Made by a program: the position numbers and the translations under genes. DNA of 64,000 nt from CAZMGV01 sp964565925 (lineage in GTDB: Bacteria; JAGRBM01; JAHCIT01). Shown here piece by piece: positions 41,215 to 49,811 of this stretch. Position 1 is the first letter of the stretch, and each line of letters begins with the position of its first letter. The notes below the pieces were generated by a model, which made no database searches, was not told the origin of the DNA, and saw only the letters and a program-made list of their open reading frames with translations. The stretch lies in assembly GCA_964565925.1 (NCBI GenBank), contig CAZMGV010000019.1, forward strand, positions 11,060 to 75,059, read 5' to 3'.

Positions 41215-42324
41215 CTACTTCTGGTCCTTGCGCGCCTCGCCCTGGGCGTTCTCGATCATCTGGCGGATCAGGAAGCGGCTCCAGGCGCTGCGGTTGGCAC
41301 CACCGAGCAGCGCGCGCATGTCCTCATAAAGGGCCGGGTCCTGCAGTAGCGCGCCCATGGTACCTTTGCCCTCTTTCATGCTGCTCATCAGGTCGCGCAG
41401 GTCCGCGCTCGTGGCATTCAGGTTTTTGGACGCCTGCCCGAGCTGGTCCAGCATATTGTGCGGGTCTTTCTGGTAAATCGCGTCGTGTACGATTCCCTTG
41501 CCGGTCTCGATCTCTTTGGCGAGCGAGGCGAGCGTGCTGGCGAACCGGGACAGGTTGTCCATCGTCTCGTTGAACTGTTTCCCGTAGATGATGGTATGAA
41601 GGGTTCCGTTACCCTCTTTCACGTCTCCGATGATACCGGTCAGATTCGCCGAGGCGGACCGCAGCGACGCCGCCGTGGCGCCCGCATCCTCCAGCAGCCT
41701 GCGGGGGCCTGTTTCGTAGATCACCGAGTGCATCATTCCTTTACCCTCTTTCACCTCGCGGGTGATCGCTTCGGTGTGTTCGAGCGTGTCGGAGAGATAC
41801 TTCGCGGTCTGGGGGTTTAGATACAGATCGATCGCCTTGGCCGCCTTCCCAGTGACCTGTTCCACGTTTTCCACAATCTGCTGGCCCTTGGCGATGATCG
41901 CGCCGAAGTCGAGCGGGTCCTCGCCTATGATCGTCTCACCGCCCTCCAGTGTGCCGCCTTCCAGATGCCCCTGCTGGATCTCGACGTATTTGTCGCCCAG
42001 CAGGCCCAGTGTGCGAACGGTCGGCCTGGCATCCTTGGCCAATCGCTTGCCGGTCGCACGGTCGATCACCATATCGACGAACACCCGGGGGTCCGACGGA
42101 TCTTTCGGCAGATAGATCCGTTTCACCGAACCGATATCGAGGCCCCGGTAACGGACGGACGCCGATTCGATCAGCCCCGAGACGTCGTTAAAGGTCGTGG
42201 TCACCACCATCGTCGGTGCGAGGGGATTATTCTTGCCGCCCAGCACGATGATCGTCGCCATGAGCCCCACGATCGAGAGCAGCACAAACAGGCCGACCAG
42301 AACATTCAGTTTCGCTTTCTGCAT
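41215..42324 (-). CDS. mlaD: MlaD-type MCE lipid-binding protein with C-terminal repeats
   Basis: This 369-residue protein has one N-terminal membrane anchor (VLVGLFVLLSIVGLMATIIVL), then an MCE domain (about 38-120) with TTTFNDVSGLIESASVRYRG and VRTLGLLGDKYVEI. It sits in the periplasm as part of the MlaFEDB-type phospholipid transporter. After about residue 165 there are four degenerate repeats of about 40 residues, each with a EGKGxxHxxIY-like core: VKEGKGMMHSVIY, VKEGNGTLHTIIY, IETGKGIVHDAIY and MKEGKGTMGALLQ. This is longer than E. coli MlaD (183 residues). It is the last gene of the mlaE-mlaF-mlaD run. Confidence 0.9.
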   Translation of the reverse strand: MQKAKLNVLVGLFVLLSIVGLMATIIVLGGKNNPLAPTMVVTTTFNDVSGLIESASVRYRGLDIGSVKRIYLPKDPSDPRVFVDMVIDRATGKRLAKDARPTVRTLGLLGDKYVEIQQGHLEGGTLEGGETIIGEDPLDFGAIIAKGQQIVENVEQVTGKAAKAIDLYLNPQTAKYLSDTLEHTEAITREVKEGKGMMHSVIYETGPRRLLEDAGATAASLRSASANLTGIIGDVKEGNGTLHTIIYGKQFNETMDNLSRFASTLASLAKEIETGKGIVHDAIYQKDPHNMLDQLGQASKNLNATSADLRDLMSSMKEGKGTMGALLQDPALYEDMRALLGGANRSAWSRFLIRQMIENAQGEARKDQK

Positions 42325-42331
42325 GGTTCCC

Positions 42332-43096
42332 TCACGTTTCGCTGAGCGGCAGCGTCCCGTCGATAAAGCCCCGGACGAACGGGTTTTCGTGATTCCTGAT
42401 CTCCTGCTGAGTCCCGACGGCGGCCACTTCCCCGCGGCGGATCATGGCAATTCGGTCGGCAACCTCGAATACCGTCGTCATGTCATGGGTGACGACAACG
42501 CTCGTCACCTTGATCCGCTGCTGCAGCTTGCGGATCAGTTCGTTGATCCGGCGGGTATTGGTCGGATCCAGTCCGGTCGACGGTTCATCGTACAGGATGA
42601 CCTCCGGATCGGTCGCGATTGCCCGGGCAAGCCCCACACGTTTCTTCATGCCGCCCGACAGGTTCGCGGGGAAGAGGTCCTCCACACCGGGCAGGCCCAC
42701 CATTTCGAGTTTCTCGGCGACCTTGTCCTTTATTTCCGCTTCGGAGCACAACTCCTGTTCCCGAAGCGGGAAAGCGATGTTGTCGTAGACGGAGAGCGAA
42801 TCGAACAGTGCCGCTCCCTGGAACAGCATGCTCACCCGGCGGCGGACCGGCAACAGGTCGTCTTCACTCAGGGTCGTCACATCGGTACCGTCGAAATAAA
42901 TATGCCCGCTGTCGGTTTCGAGGAAACCGAGCAGGAGTTTCAGCAGCACGCTCTTGCCGGTACCGGAACCGCCCAGAAGGCAGATCGTTTCGCCCCGCCG
43001 GATGTCGAACGTGATGTCGCGGTGCACCGGCCGGCTGCCGAACGCCTTGGCGACGTGTTCGAAACGGATCAGGGGGTTGTCATTTCCGGCCATCAC
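42332..43096 (-). CDS. mlaF: MlaF-type ABC transporter ATPase
   Basis: This 254-residue nucleotide-binding subunit has Walker A LLGGSGTGKSVLLK, signature NLSGGMKKRVGLARA, Walker B VILYDEPSTGLDP, and H-loop VVVTHDMTTVF. LSGGMKKR and STGLDP are typical for MlaF/Ttg2A/Mkl. It energises lipid movement through MlaE between inner and outer membrane. AGGAGG lies before GTG 43096; an ATG one codon later is the alternative. It sits between mlaE (14 nt upstream) and mlaD (7 nt downstream). Confidence 0.94.
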   Translation of the reverse strand: MMAGNDNPLIRFEHVAKAFGSRPVHRDITFDIRRGETICLLGGSGTGKSVLLKLLLGFLETDSGHIYFDGTDVTTLSEDDLLPVRRRVSMLFQGAALFDSLSVYDNIAFPLREQELCSEAEIKDKVAEKLEMVGLPGVEDLFPANLSGGMKKRVGLARAIATDPEVILYDEPSTGLDPTNTRRINELIRKLQQRIKVTSVVVTHDMTTVFEVADRIAMIRRGEVAAVGTQQEIRNHENPFVRGFIDGTLPLSET

Positions 43097-43110
43097 GGGT
43101 CACCTGCCTC

Positions 43111-43995
43111 CTAAAACACCAGCATGAAGATCTTGGTCAGAATGAAATCCGCGATCAGGATGACCACCAGCGTCGTCATCACCGTTACCTTTGTCGCCCG
43201 GCCTAGACCTTCGGTGCCGCCCGTGACCGACAGTCCCTGCCGGCAGGCGATCAGCGCCACGAACAGGCCGAAGAACAGCGTCTTGGAAACTCCCGACAGG
43301 ATATCCTGTGAATGAAGGGACCGGGTGGCGGTCTCGAAGAAATATGACGAGCTGATACCGAGCTCCGAATAGCTGATCAGCATGCCGCCGCCGATACCCA
43401 GAATATTGGAAAACACCGTCAGCAACGGGAAACAGATAACGCACGCGAGCACCCGGGGCAGCACGAGCAGCCGCACGGGATCGGCGCCCAGTCCCCGCAT
43501 GGCATCCACCTGCTCGGTAACCGTCATGGAGCCGATCTCCGCCGTGATGCCGGAGCCCACGCGGCCGCCCACAAGCAGCGATGTCAGTACCGGACCCAGT
43601 TCTCGGACGAAGGCGAACGACACGATGGTTCCGACATAGGTCTTGGCGCCGAACCGGGCGAGACCTTCGGCCAGCTGAAGGGCCAGCACCATGCCGGTAA
43701 ACACCGACGCCACCATGGCGATACCGATGCTTTTCACGCCAATCTCAAACATCTGGTCCATGAACTGGTGCGCCGGCCAGCGGCGGGCCGCGATCCGCTT
43801 GCAGACATCCCAGAACAACCGGGCGACTTCGCCGATGCCGGCGAAGGTATCGAGCGACACGTCGCCCAGACCACTGAGTGTTTTTTCACTGGTATGAGCC
43901 GCCATCAGGACCGGTTTCTCGATACCGACTTCAAGTCCTTTCCCGATCCCCTTGCCGAGACCGTTCAGCATGTTCTTGCCGCTGGGCATTTCCAT
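43111..43995 (-). CDS. mlaE: MlaE-type permease
   Basis: This 294-residue permease of the MlaE/Ttg2B family has about five membrane helices. Motifs: MVASVFTGMVLALQLAEGLARFG, FVRELGPVLTSLLVGGRVGSG, and SMTVTEQVDAMRGLGADPVR. A N-terminal soluble stretch of about 60 residues is longer than in E. coli MlaE. It is the membrane channel of the MCE phospholipid transporter. The ATG overlaps the stop of the lipoprotein gene upstream (TGATG), so translation is coupled. Confidence 0.94.
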   Translation of the reverse strand: MEMPSGKNMLNGLGKGIGKGLEVGIEKPVLMAAHTSEKTLSGLGDVSLDTFAGIGEVARLFWDVCKRIAARRWPAHQFMDQMFEIGVKSIGIAMVASVFTGMVLALQLAEGLARFGAKTYVGTIVSFAFVRELGPVLTSLLVGGRVGSGITAEIGSMTVTEQVDAMRGLGADPVRLLVLPRVLACVICFPLLTVFSNILGIGGGMLISYSELGISSSYFFETATRSLHSQDILSGVSKTLFFGLFVALIACRQGLSVTGGTEGLGRATKVTVMTTLVVILIADFILTKIFMLVF

Positions 43996-44510
43996 CAGCG
44001 CAGGTCCTCGAAGCCCTTCACAAACCGTTCACAGACGGGTCGCATCGCCTCGAACGCGTCCGGGCGGGAGGTGCAGGAGAAGTCGAAAATGCAGCGGTCT
44101 TTTTTCAGTACGGCCACATAGAGCTGGATCGGAACGCCGTCCAGCTTCCCCTTCAGTTCCAGTTCGAACGCCTCCCGTCCGGCCAGCGGGAACAGCCCTT
44201 CCCGCAGGCGGAGTTGCTCCGTGATTCCGTACAGGAGGTTTTCTGCCAGACGCCGGAGCGGCGAGTCCTCGTACCGGTTGCAGGTTGAATTGACCGACAT
44301 ATACGAACCCGTCGACGAATCGCGGAAGCTGAGATCGCCGTATTCTTCCGGACGTTCGACAGCCCAGGGCGGACCCGGTTCGCCGATCCGGTAGCGAATC
44401 TTATCGCGGGTCACGACTCCACCGGTATACGACGCGCGGGGCCCCGAACAGGCGACAGCAATCAGTACCGCTCCGGCAGCGAAAACCGTTTTCAGAAGGT
44501 TTGGAGACAC
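43995..44510 (-). CDS. Mla-operon lipoprotein
   Basis: This 171-residue protein has a lipobox LIAVAC (Cys at about residue 21) after a short hydrophobic signal. The mature part has IRYRIGEPGPPWAVERPEEY, SFRDSSTGSYMSVNSTCNRY and LELKGKLDGVPIQLYVAVLKK, and ends FDFSCTSRPDAFEAMRPVCE. It overlaps mlaE by 1 nt (TGATG), so it belongs to the lipid transport operon. It is not MlaA (no six-helix doughnut pattern) nor MlaB (STAS). A lipid-carrier accessory or MlaA substitute is inference. Confidence 0.75.
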   Translation of the reverse strand: MSPNLLKTVFAAGAVLIAVACSGPRASYTGGVVTRDKIRYRIGEPGPPWAVERPEEYGDLSFRDSSTGSYMSVNSTCNRYEDSPLRRLAENLLYGITEQLRLREGLFPLAGREAFELELKGKLDGVPIQLYVAVLKKDRCIFDFSCTSRPDAFEAMRPVCERFVKGFEDLR

Positions 44511-44572
44511 GCCCTGAATCTAACAGACCGGGCGCCCATCCGGTAGATGGCGCCACCGGACGAATGAACCGG

Positions 44573-45595
44573 TCAGCCACCCTTACGGGCGACCGTATCC
44601 GGCCCTAGCCACCGGAGGCGGGCGAAATAGTCGGCCGGGCGGACGAGATCGATCCCCTCTTTTTTCAGTTCAGGCACATGGCGCTTGAGCACGCTGATAG
44701 TGCCCGGCTTGGGGTGCCCGATGGCGATCCCGTGACCGTGTTTCTTCACCAGTTTGATCAGCTCGGCATACTGCTTTTCGATCACCGGCTCGGCCGGATC
44801 GTCGTCCAGAAATACATTCCGGCCCAGAGCGGGGATACCCAGGTCTATTGCCACCTCATATGCCTTCGATGAACCGATGGTGCGGGAGTCCAGGAAAAAC
44901 AGCCCCGTACCGACCAGCGGCTTCAGGGCCGCCCGGATCTTGTTCGGGTCGCTGGTCATGGCCGATCCCATGTGGTTGTTCATGCCGACCGGGCGGATTT
45001 TCACCAGTGCGTCTTTCACCCGTTTTTCGATTTCATCATCCGGCATGCTCCGGAGCAGGCAGTCCTCGCACGGATCCGGTTTGGGCCAGCCCTTGTACTC
45101 CATCGGCATATGGAGCATGTACTGCCGCCCGTCGGCCTGCAGGAGTCCCAGCGCCTCGTCGGTGCCGTCGGCGTTGGGAAGCACGGAAAAAGTCAGGTCC
45201 GGACTGAGCGGGAGCAGTTCCTTGAACCCCGGCCGGTAGGCACCGATGTCGTCGATCACAATCAGCACGAACGGCCGCCCGAGCGGCTTCTGCACCGGGC
45301 CCTCGGGATGCGGAAGATCCGGAGGTTCATAGATGGCGGCCGGGCCGTCCGCCGGAGGCGGCACAGAGACCGGATGCCCCAGGATCCGGCCGACACCCCG
45401 GGAGAGACGCACAGAAGCTTTCTCATAAACCCGGTGGACCGGACCGCTGGCGCCCAGAATGGTTCCCACGACGAAAGCGACGGCGGCAATTACCGCCAGG
45501 GGCCGCCAGTCGCTGTCCGTATTGTGCCGTGCCGGCGCATGCTTGGGCCGGGTCCTGGCCGGTGGCGGCGGGCGGGATGAGTGTTTATCGCTCAC
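44573..45595 (-). CDS. Divergent polysaccharide deacetylase family protein
   Basis: This 340-residue protein is anchored by one membrane segment (about 31-49) after a Pro/Arg-rich cytosolic leader. The periplasmic domain (about 105-330) is of the divergent polysaccharide deacetylase type (PF04748): PFVLIVIDDIGAYRPGF, then FSVLPNADGTDEAL, MLHMPMEY, GMNNHMGSAMTSDP and FFLDSRTIGSS, and GHGIAIGHPKPGTI. These proteins usually sit beside CtpA and EnvC genes and probably act on cell wall glycans. Here the gene overlaps ctpA by GTGA. The reaction is not experimentally fixed for the family. Confidence 0.9.
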   Translation of the reverse strand: MSDKHSSRPPPPARTRPKHAPARHNTDSDWRPLAVIAAVAFVVGTILGASGPVHRVYEKASVRLSRGVGRILGHPVSVPPPADGPAAIYEPPDLPHPEGPVQKPLGRPFVLIVIDDIGAYRPGFKELLPLSPDLTFSVLPNADGTDEALGLLQADGRQYMLHMPMEYKGWPKPDPCEDCLLRSMPDDEIEKRVKDALVKIRPVGMNNHMGSAMTSDPNKIRAALKPLVGTGLFFLDSRTIGSSKAYEVAIDLGIPALGRNVFLDDDPAEPVIEKQYAELIKLVKKHGHGIAIGHPKPGTISVLKRHVPELKKEGIDLVRPADYFARLRWLGPDTVARKGG

Positions 45596-46908
45596 GGGTT
45601 CGCAAGCTGCGGTTTAGGCCCCCGGAATACATTATAGCTCTTGAGTACCTGGAGCCCGCGCTGAAGCTGCACGTCCACCAGGTTGCGTTCGCCCGGGGTC
45701 AGCTCGCCCGGTTTCGACGGGGCTTTCTCGGACCTGTCGGACACTTCAGGGTTGGCGATCGAGCCGCGCAGATCCGACTCCTTGAACCCGTTCAGGCCCC
45801 CCATCCCGTCACCCGGAAGGGTTTCTTTCGAAGTCACCAGCACGTCCGGAATAATGCCCAGACCCTGGATCGAATGGCCTGAGGGGGTGAAATAGAGCGC
45901 GGTCGTAAGCTTGAGCGCCGAGCCGTCCTCTTCCAGTTCAATGATTGTCTGGACACTGCCCTTGCCGAAGCTGGGTTCGCCGACGACCACGGCCCGGCCG
46001 TGGTCGCGCAGCGCGCCGGCGAGCACTTCGGAGGCCGACGCCGAGCCGCCGTCGATGAGGATGACGATCGGGTATTCGCGCTTCACATCATTGGGCTTGG
46101 CATAAGCCTTGTATTCCTGCCCGGCGATACGGCCCTTCGTATAAACAATCAGGCCGGACTCGAGGAACTCGTCGGCGATCTCGATGGCGGAATTCAGCGT
46201 GCCGCCGGGATTGCCGCGCAGGTCGATCAGCAGTCCTTTAAGGTTATTCTTCTCAAGCTTCTTGAGCTCCTTGTCGAACTCCCGGTCGGACTCCTCCTGG
46301 AACTGGGAGAGCCGCAACCGGCCGTAGCCCGCCTCGATCATGTCGCCCCTGACTGATTTGGTCTGGATAACGGCGCGCTTGATCTTGAAGTCGCGCGGTT
46401 CGGTCCAGCCGTCCCGCATGACAGTCAGGATGCAGGTGGTGCCCGGTTCGCCGCGCATTCTTTCGACCGCTTCCGTGAGCGACATGTCATGTGCGACGAC
46501 GCCGTCGATCTTCATGATGATGTCGCCGGACTTGATCCCGGACGTCGCCGCAGGCGTATCCTCGATCGGGGCGATGACCGTTATCTCGTTTTCACGGGCG
46601 CCGACCTCGAGCCCCAGGCCGCCGAAATTCCCGGAGATCGCACTCCGGAACTCCTTGAACTTGTCCGCATTGAAATAGGCCGAGTGCGGGTCCAGATGCT
46701 CGAGCATACCGCCAATCGCCGCTTCGACGAGATCGGAGTAGGAGACCTCCTCAACGTAGGCGTCCTTCACGACGGTGATGGCGCGGGCCAGCACCTTCAG
46801 TTTCGTGTATTTCGCATCCGCCGCGACGATCGCGCCCCAGATACCGCCGGCGAGAACGGCGGCAATCGCCACAGCCACGGCGGCACGACGGAAATTCTTG
46901 TTTCGCAT
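45592..46908 (-). CDS. ctpA: Carboxyl-terminal processing protease (S41, CtpA-like)
   Basis: This 438-residue protease starts at ATG 46908 (MRNKNFRRAAV), with AAGGAA about 11 nt upstream; the frame extends to 46935. It has an N-terminal signal anchor, an S41 N-terminal region with LDPHSAYFN, a PDZ domain (about 95-170: GLGLEVGARENEITVIAPIE, SGIKSGDIIMKIDG), and the catalytic core. The core shows LIDLRGNPGGTLNSA, the serine in IDGGSASASEVLAGAL and the lysine in GEPSFGKGSVQ. It cleaves C-termini of periplasmic proteins, often peptidoglycan hydrolases. It lies between envC and the deacetylase gene, a conserved cell wall remodelling neighbourhood. Confidence 0.95.
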   Translation of the reverse strand: MRNKNFRRAAVAVAIAAVLAGGIWGAIVAADAKYTKLKVLARAITVVKDAYVEEVSYSDLVEAAIGGMLEHLDPHSAYFNADKFKEFRSAISGNFGGLGLEVGARENEITVIAPIEDTPAATSGIKSGDIIMKIDGVVAHDMSLTEAVERMRGEPGTTCILTVMRDGWTEPRDFKIKRAVIQTKSVRGDMIEAGYGRLRLSQFQEESDREFDKELKKLEKNNLKGLLIDLRGNPGGTLNSAIEIADEFLESGLIVYTKGRIAGQEYKAYAKPNDVKREYPIVILIDGGSASASEVLAGALRDHGRAVVVGEPSFGKGSVQTIIELEEDGSALKLTTALYFTPSGHSIQGLGIIPDVLVTSKETLPGDGMGGLNGFKESDLRGSIANPEVSDRSEKAPSKPGELTPGERNLVDVQLQRGLQVLKSYNVFRGPKPQLANP

Positions 46909-46947
46909 GAGCGGGATATTCCTTACTCCGGTCAACGGACCGGGCCG

Positions 46948-48195
46948 TTATTCGGGGAGCAGCCAGCCGGCGGGATCCAGAGGCTGCCCGCCCTGACGGA
47001 TTTCAAAGTAGCATGCGGCGCCTACCAGCGATCCGCTATCACCCACCAGGGCGATAGCTTCACGGCCCTGCACCCGGTCGCCTGGTTTCTTGAGCAATTT
47101 CGCCGCATGGGCGTATACCGAATAAAATGTATCGCCGTGGTCAATAATTATCAAATTACCGTAGCCTTGCATGCGGTCCGCAAACACCACCACACCCGGG
47201 TAGACCGCCTCGATAGGGGCACCCGCGGTCGCCTTGATCGTCACGCCGTTGTTCACCGTCACGGTTCCGAACTCCGGATGTACGTAGCGCCCGAACTCGG
47301 AGATGATTTTCCCCTTCACCGGGTAGGCCAGTGCACGCTTGAACGAGGCGAAGTCGAGCGGATTGCCACTGGCGTCCATCAGTGCCTGCCCGCCTGCCAG
47401 CATCTGGCTGCGGATACGGAGTCCGATCACTTCAATGACATGCGACAACCGGTCGCGCGAACTGGTGATTTCACGGGCCGCCTTTTCGTAGGAAATTCTT
47501 TCATCCCGGATCGATGAAAGAATCATCATGCGCTCGTCGCGTTCCTTGAGTATCTCGGCCCTCGTATCTTCAAGCCGGCGCTTGGCGAGTTCCCGGTCCA
47601 CCTGGCGGGCCTCGATAAACGCGCGGCCTTCGATCAGCAGCTGTTCGGAGCGTTCGTGCTCCCGGAGCAGCCCCCGGTCATGGTCGAGAACGCGGCCCAT
47701 GTAGAGTAACCGTCTCTGGAGCTGCGCGGGGGTGTCGGCACCGAGTGCCAGCTTGAGCGACGCGGCCGGGCCGGCTTTGTACATGCCCCGGAGCCTGAAC
47801 GAGATCCGGCTCTGCAGTTCGCCGATCTTCTTCTCAAGACCCGCAATCTCTTCTTCACGGAGCCTGAGCGTTTCATCCAGGCTTTCAATATCCCTCTCGA
47901 TCTTGCGCCGTCCACGCTCCAGCTGCTCAAGGTCTTCTTCGAGCGAATCCATCGTGCTGAGAAGTCCCGCCTCGTCCTTGCGGGCCTTCTTGATGTTCTC
48001 GCGCTCTTCGGCGAGCAGTTTCTGCAGGCGTTTCAGTTCATCTTCGCTATGCGAGCGCTGGGCCTCAAGATCAGGAGAGTTCTCTTCCGCCCGTATCCGC
48101 TCCGGTGACAGGGATACAGCCATGCAGGCCGTCAGGCACACGGCCAGAGATAGCGCCGGGTACCGGACTCGTTTAGCGGAGAGTTTCATGTCCAT
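46948..48195 (-). CDS. envC: EnvC-like murein hydrolase activator (degenerate M23)
   Basis: This 415-residue exported protein has a signal peptide (about 1-36), then a long coiled coil (about 40-260, with heptads such as EDELKRLQKLLAEERENIKK). A C-terminal M23/LytM domain follows (about 290-410: GKIISEFGRYVHPEFGTVTV, GVTIKATAGAPIEAVYPGVV, IIIDHGDTFYSVYAHA, GYFEIR-like CYFEIRQGGQPLDP). The zinc ligands of true M23 peptidases are altered (NNGVTI where HxGxD is expected), so it is probably a non-catalytic activator like EnvC, controlled by FtsEX. GGGAGGGG lies before the ATG. FtsX is directly upstream. Confidence 0.9.
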   Translation of the reverse strand: MDMKLSAKRVRYPALSLAVCLTACMAVSLSPERIRAEENSPDLEAQRSHSEDELKRLQKLLAEERENIKKARKDEAGLLSTMDSLEEDLEQLERGRRKIERDIESLDETLRLREEEIAGLEKKIGELQSRISFRLRGMYKAGPAASLKLALGADTPAQLQRRLLYMGRVLDHDRGLLREHERSEQLLIEGRAFIEARQVDRELAKRRLEDTRAEILKERDERMMILSSIRDERISYEKAAREITSSRDRLSHVIEVIGLRIRSQMLAGGQALMDASGNPLDFASFKRALAYPVKGKIISEFGRYVHPEFGTVTVNNGVTIKATAGAPIEAVYPGVVVFADRMQGYGNLIIIDHGDTFYSVYAHAAKLLKKPGDRVQGREAIALVGDSGSLVGAACYFEIRQGGQPLDPAGWLLPE

Positions 48196-48211
48196 GTCCG
48201 GCCCCTCCCTT

Positions 48212-49096
48212 TCAGGTCCGGATATGCCGGTGCGCGGCGATCAGGCTCGAAAAAAGTCCGGTCAGCATGCAGGCAAGCGCCAGCAGGATAACCGTGCCGG
48301 GCCCAAGGAACACCGGCGCGAAACTGCCGAACCAGTTCTGGAAGGCGGTCTCGAACCGGGGTGCAAAGACCGCGAAAATGCCGCCCAGCGTGCCGAGTCC
48401 GAATACCGACGCCAGCAATCCGCTGATCATCCCCTCGATCATATAAGGAGCCTTGATAAAGGCGTCGGTCGCCCCGACAAGCCGCAGGATTTCGATTTCG
48501 TCCCGACGTGCGAAGATAACGAGCTGTATGGTGTTCGACACCGCACCCAGAGTGATAATCAGCAGGAAAGTCCCCAGCAGAGCGCCGGCCAGCTGAATGA
48601 AGGACAGAAGGGCGTCGTACCGGTCGATCCAGCCCTCGCCGTACTGGACCTCTTCGACGGCGGCGAACTTCCCGGCGCGCCCGGCCAGTTCCTTGATGTT
48701 GGGGCCGTCGCGGTATTCGGATTTCACTCCGATCTCGACCGACGCCGGCAGTGGGTTGGTCGTGAGACCGTCCAGGGCGCCGGCCATGGGACCCAGATCC
48801 GCCTTGAACCGCTTGATGGCCAGTTCCGGCGACACATACTCGGCGGTTGCCACCGCCGGGTCATGCTGCATCGCCTCGATCACGGCCGATATGTCCTTCG
48901 CCTCGATCCCGGGCTTCAGGAACGCGACCACCTGCAGTTCGCTGCCCCAGCGTTCGACCAATGCGTTGATGTTGCGGAGCACCAGCAGGTAGCCCGAAAA
49001 CACCAGCACCATCATGCCGAAACCGAAGACGACCCTGAGGTGCAGCCCCAGCTCCTCACGATAGTTCCGGACTGCCCGGATCAGGAAATACATCAT
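48212..49096 (-). CDS. ftsX: Cell division protein FtsX
   Basis: This 294-residue permease-like protein has four membrane helices: one at about 21-40, and three in the C-terminal half (GALLGTFLLIITLGAVSNTI, GMISGLLASVFGLGTLGGIF and VILLALACMLTGLFSSLIAA). A periplasmic loop (about 50-165) includes LQVVAFLKPGIEAKDISAVI, which recruits EnvC. RRDEIEILRLVGATDAFIKAP is the FtsX coupling-helix motif. It overlaps ftsE by 4 nt. FtsEX couples ATP hydrolysis to activation of peptidoglycan hydrolases at the septum. Confidence 0.95.
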   Translation of the reverse strand: MMYFLIRAVRNYREELGLHLRVVFGFGMMVLVFSGYLLVLRNINALVERWGSELQVVAFLKPGIEAKDISAVIEAMQHDPAVATAEYVSPELAIKRFKADLGPMAGALDGLTTNPLPASVEIGVKSEYRDGPNIKELAGRAGKFAAVEEVQYGEGWIDRYDALLSFIQLAGALLGTFLLIITLGAVSNTIQLVIFARRDEIEILRLVGATDAFIKAPYMIEGMISGLLASVFGLGTLGGIFAVFAPRFETAFQNWFGSFAPVFLGPGTVILLALACMLTGLFSSLIAAHRHIRT

Positions 49097-49764
49097 GAGG
49101 GAAGCCCGGCACCGGCGACGACCCGGCCTTTTTCGATTCCGATGACGCGTTTCTGAAGCCGCTGAATCAGTTCACGGTCGTGCGTCGCAATCACGACCGT
49201 GGTGCCGCGCGCATTGACGTCCTCGAACAGCGAGACGATCTCACGGGCGATTTCGGGATCGAGATTGCCTGTCGGCTCGTCCGCGATCAGCAGCACCGGG
49301 TTGTTGATAAGCGCCCTCGCGATGGCGACACGCTGCTGCTCACCGCCCGAGAGCTGCTGCGGGAAATGGTCGCTGCGATGCAGGAGGTGCACTGCCTTGA
49401 GCAGCGCGACCACCCGGCGCCGGATATCTTCGTGCGAGGTCTTGAGCACTTCGAGCGCCACGGCGACATTCTCGAAGACCGTCCGGTTCTCGATCAGCTT
49501 GAAGTCCTGGAACACGACACCGATCGACCGGCGCAGATAGGGGATATTATGCGGCGTCAGCCGTGCCAGGTTGACGTTATTGACGATGATCTGGCCCTGG
49601 GTCGCCCGCTCGGCGGCGAACAGCAGCCGCATGAGCGTCGTCTTGCCGGCTCCGGAGGGCCCAGTGACGAAACAGAACTCGCCCTTCTCCACCCGGAGAC
49701 TCACGTCCACGAGCGTGGGCTGCTCGCGTCCGTAGTTCTTGTAGACGTGGAAGAGCTGGATCAT
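49093..49764 (-). CDS. ftsE: Cell division ATP-binding protein FtsE
   Basis: This 223-residue ABC ATPase has Walker A VTGPSGAGKTTLMRLL, signature QLSGGEQQRVAIARA, Walker B LIADEPTGNLDPEIA and H-loop VVIATHDRELI. It starts MIQLFHVYKNYG, typical of FtsE. It heads the long minus-strand run ftsE-ftsX-envC-ctpA-deacetylase. It works with FtsX at the division site. The gene is 47 nt downstream of an outer-membrane protein gene on the same strand. Confidence 0.96.
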   Translation of the reverse strand: MIQLFHVYKNYGREQPTLVDVSLRVEKGEFCFVTGPSGAGKTTLMRLLFAAERATQGQIIVNNVNLARLTPHNIPYLRRSIGVVFQDFKLIENRTVFENVAVALEVLKTSHEDIRRRVVALLKAVHLLHRSDHFPQQLSGGEQQRVAIARALINNPVLLIADEPTGNLDPEIAREIVSLFEDVNARGTTVVIATHDRELIQRLQKRVIGIEKGRVVAGAGLPS

Positions 49765-49811
49765 AAGCGGCGCACGGCGGCTGGACCTCCTTTACGGTTC
49801 ACAGCCATTGC

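Noticed and set aside
44511..44572. Terminator between the deacetylase and the Mla lipoprotein
   Set aside because: A GGCGCC-type stem exists, but no T-run follows it on the minus strand.
47732..49156. 474-residue plus-strand frame opposite envC/ftsX
   Set aside because: It is a low-complexity Ser/Arg frame created by high-GC codon bias; the minus-strand genes carry clear family motifs.
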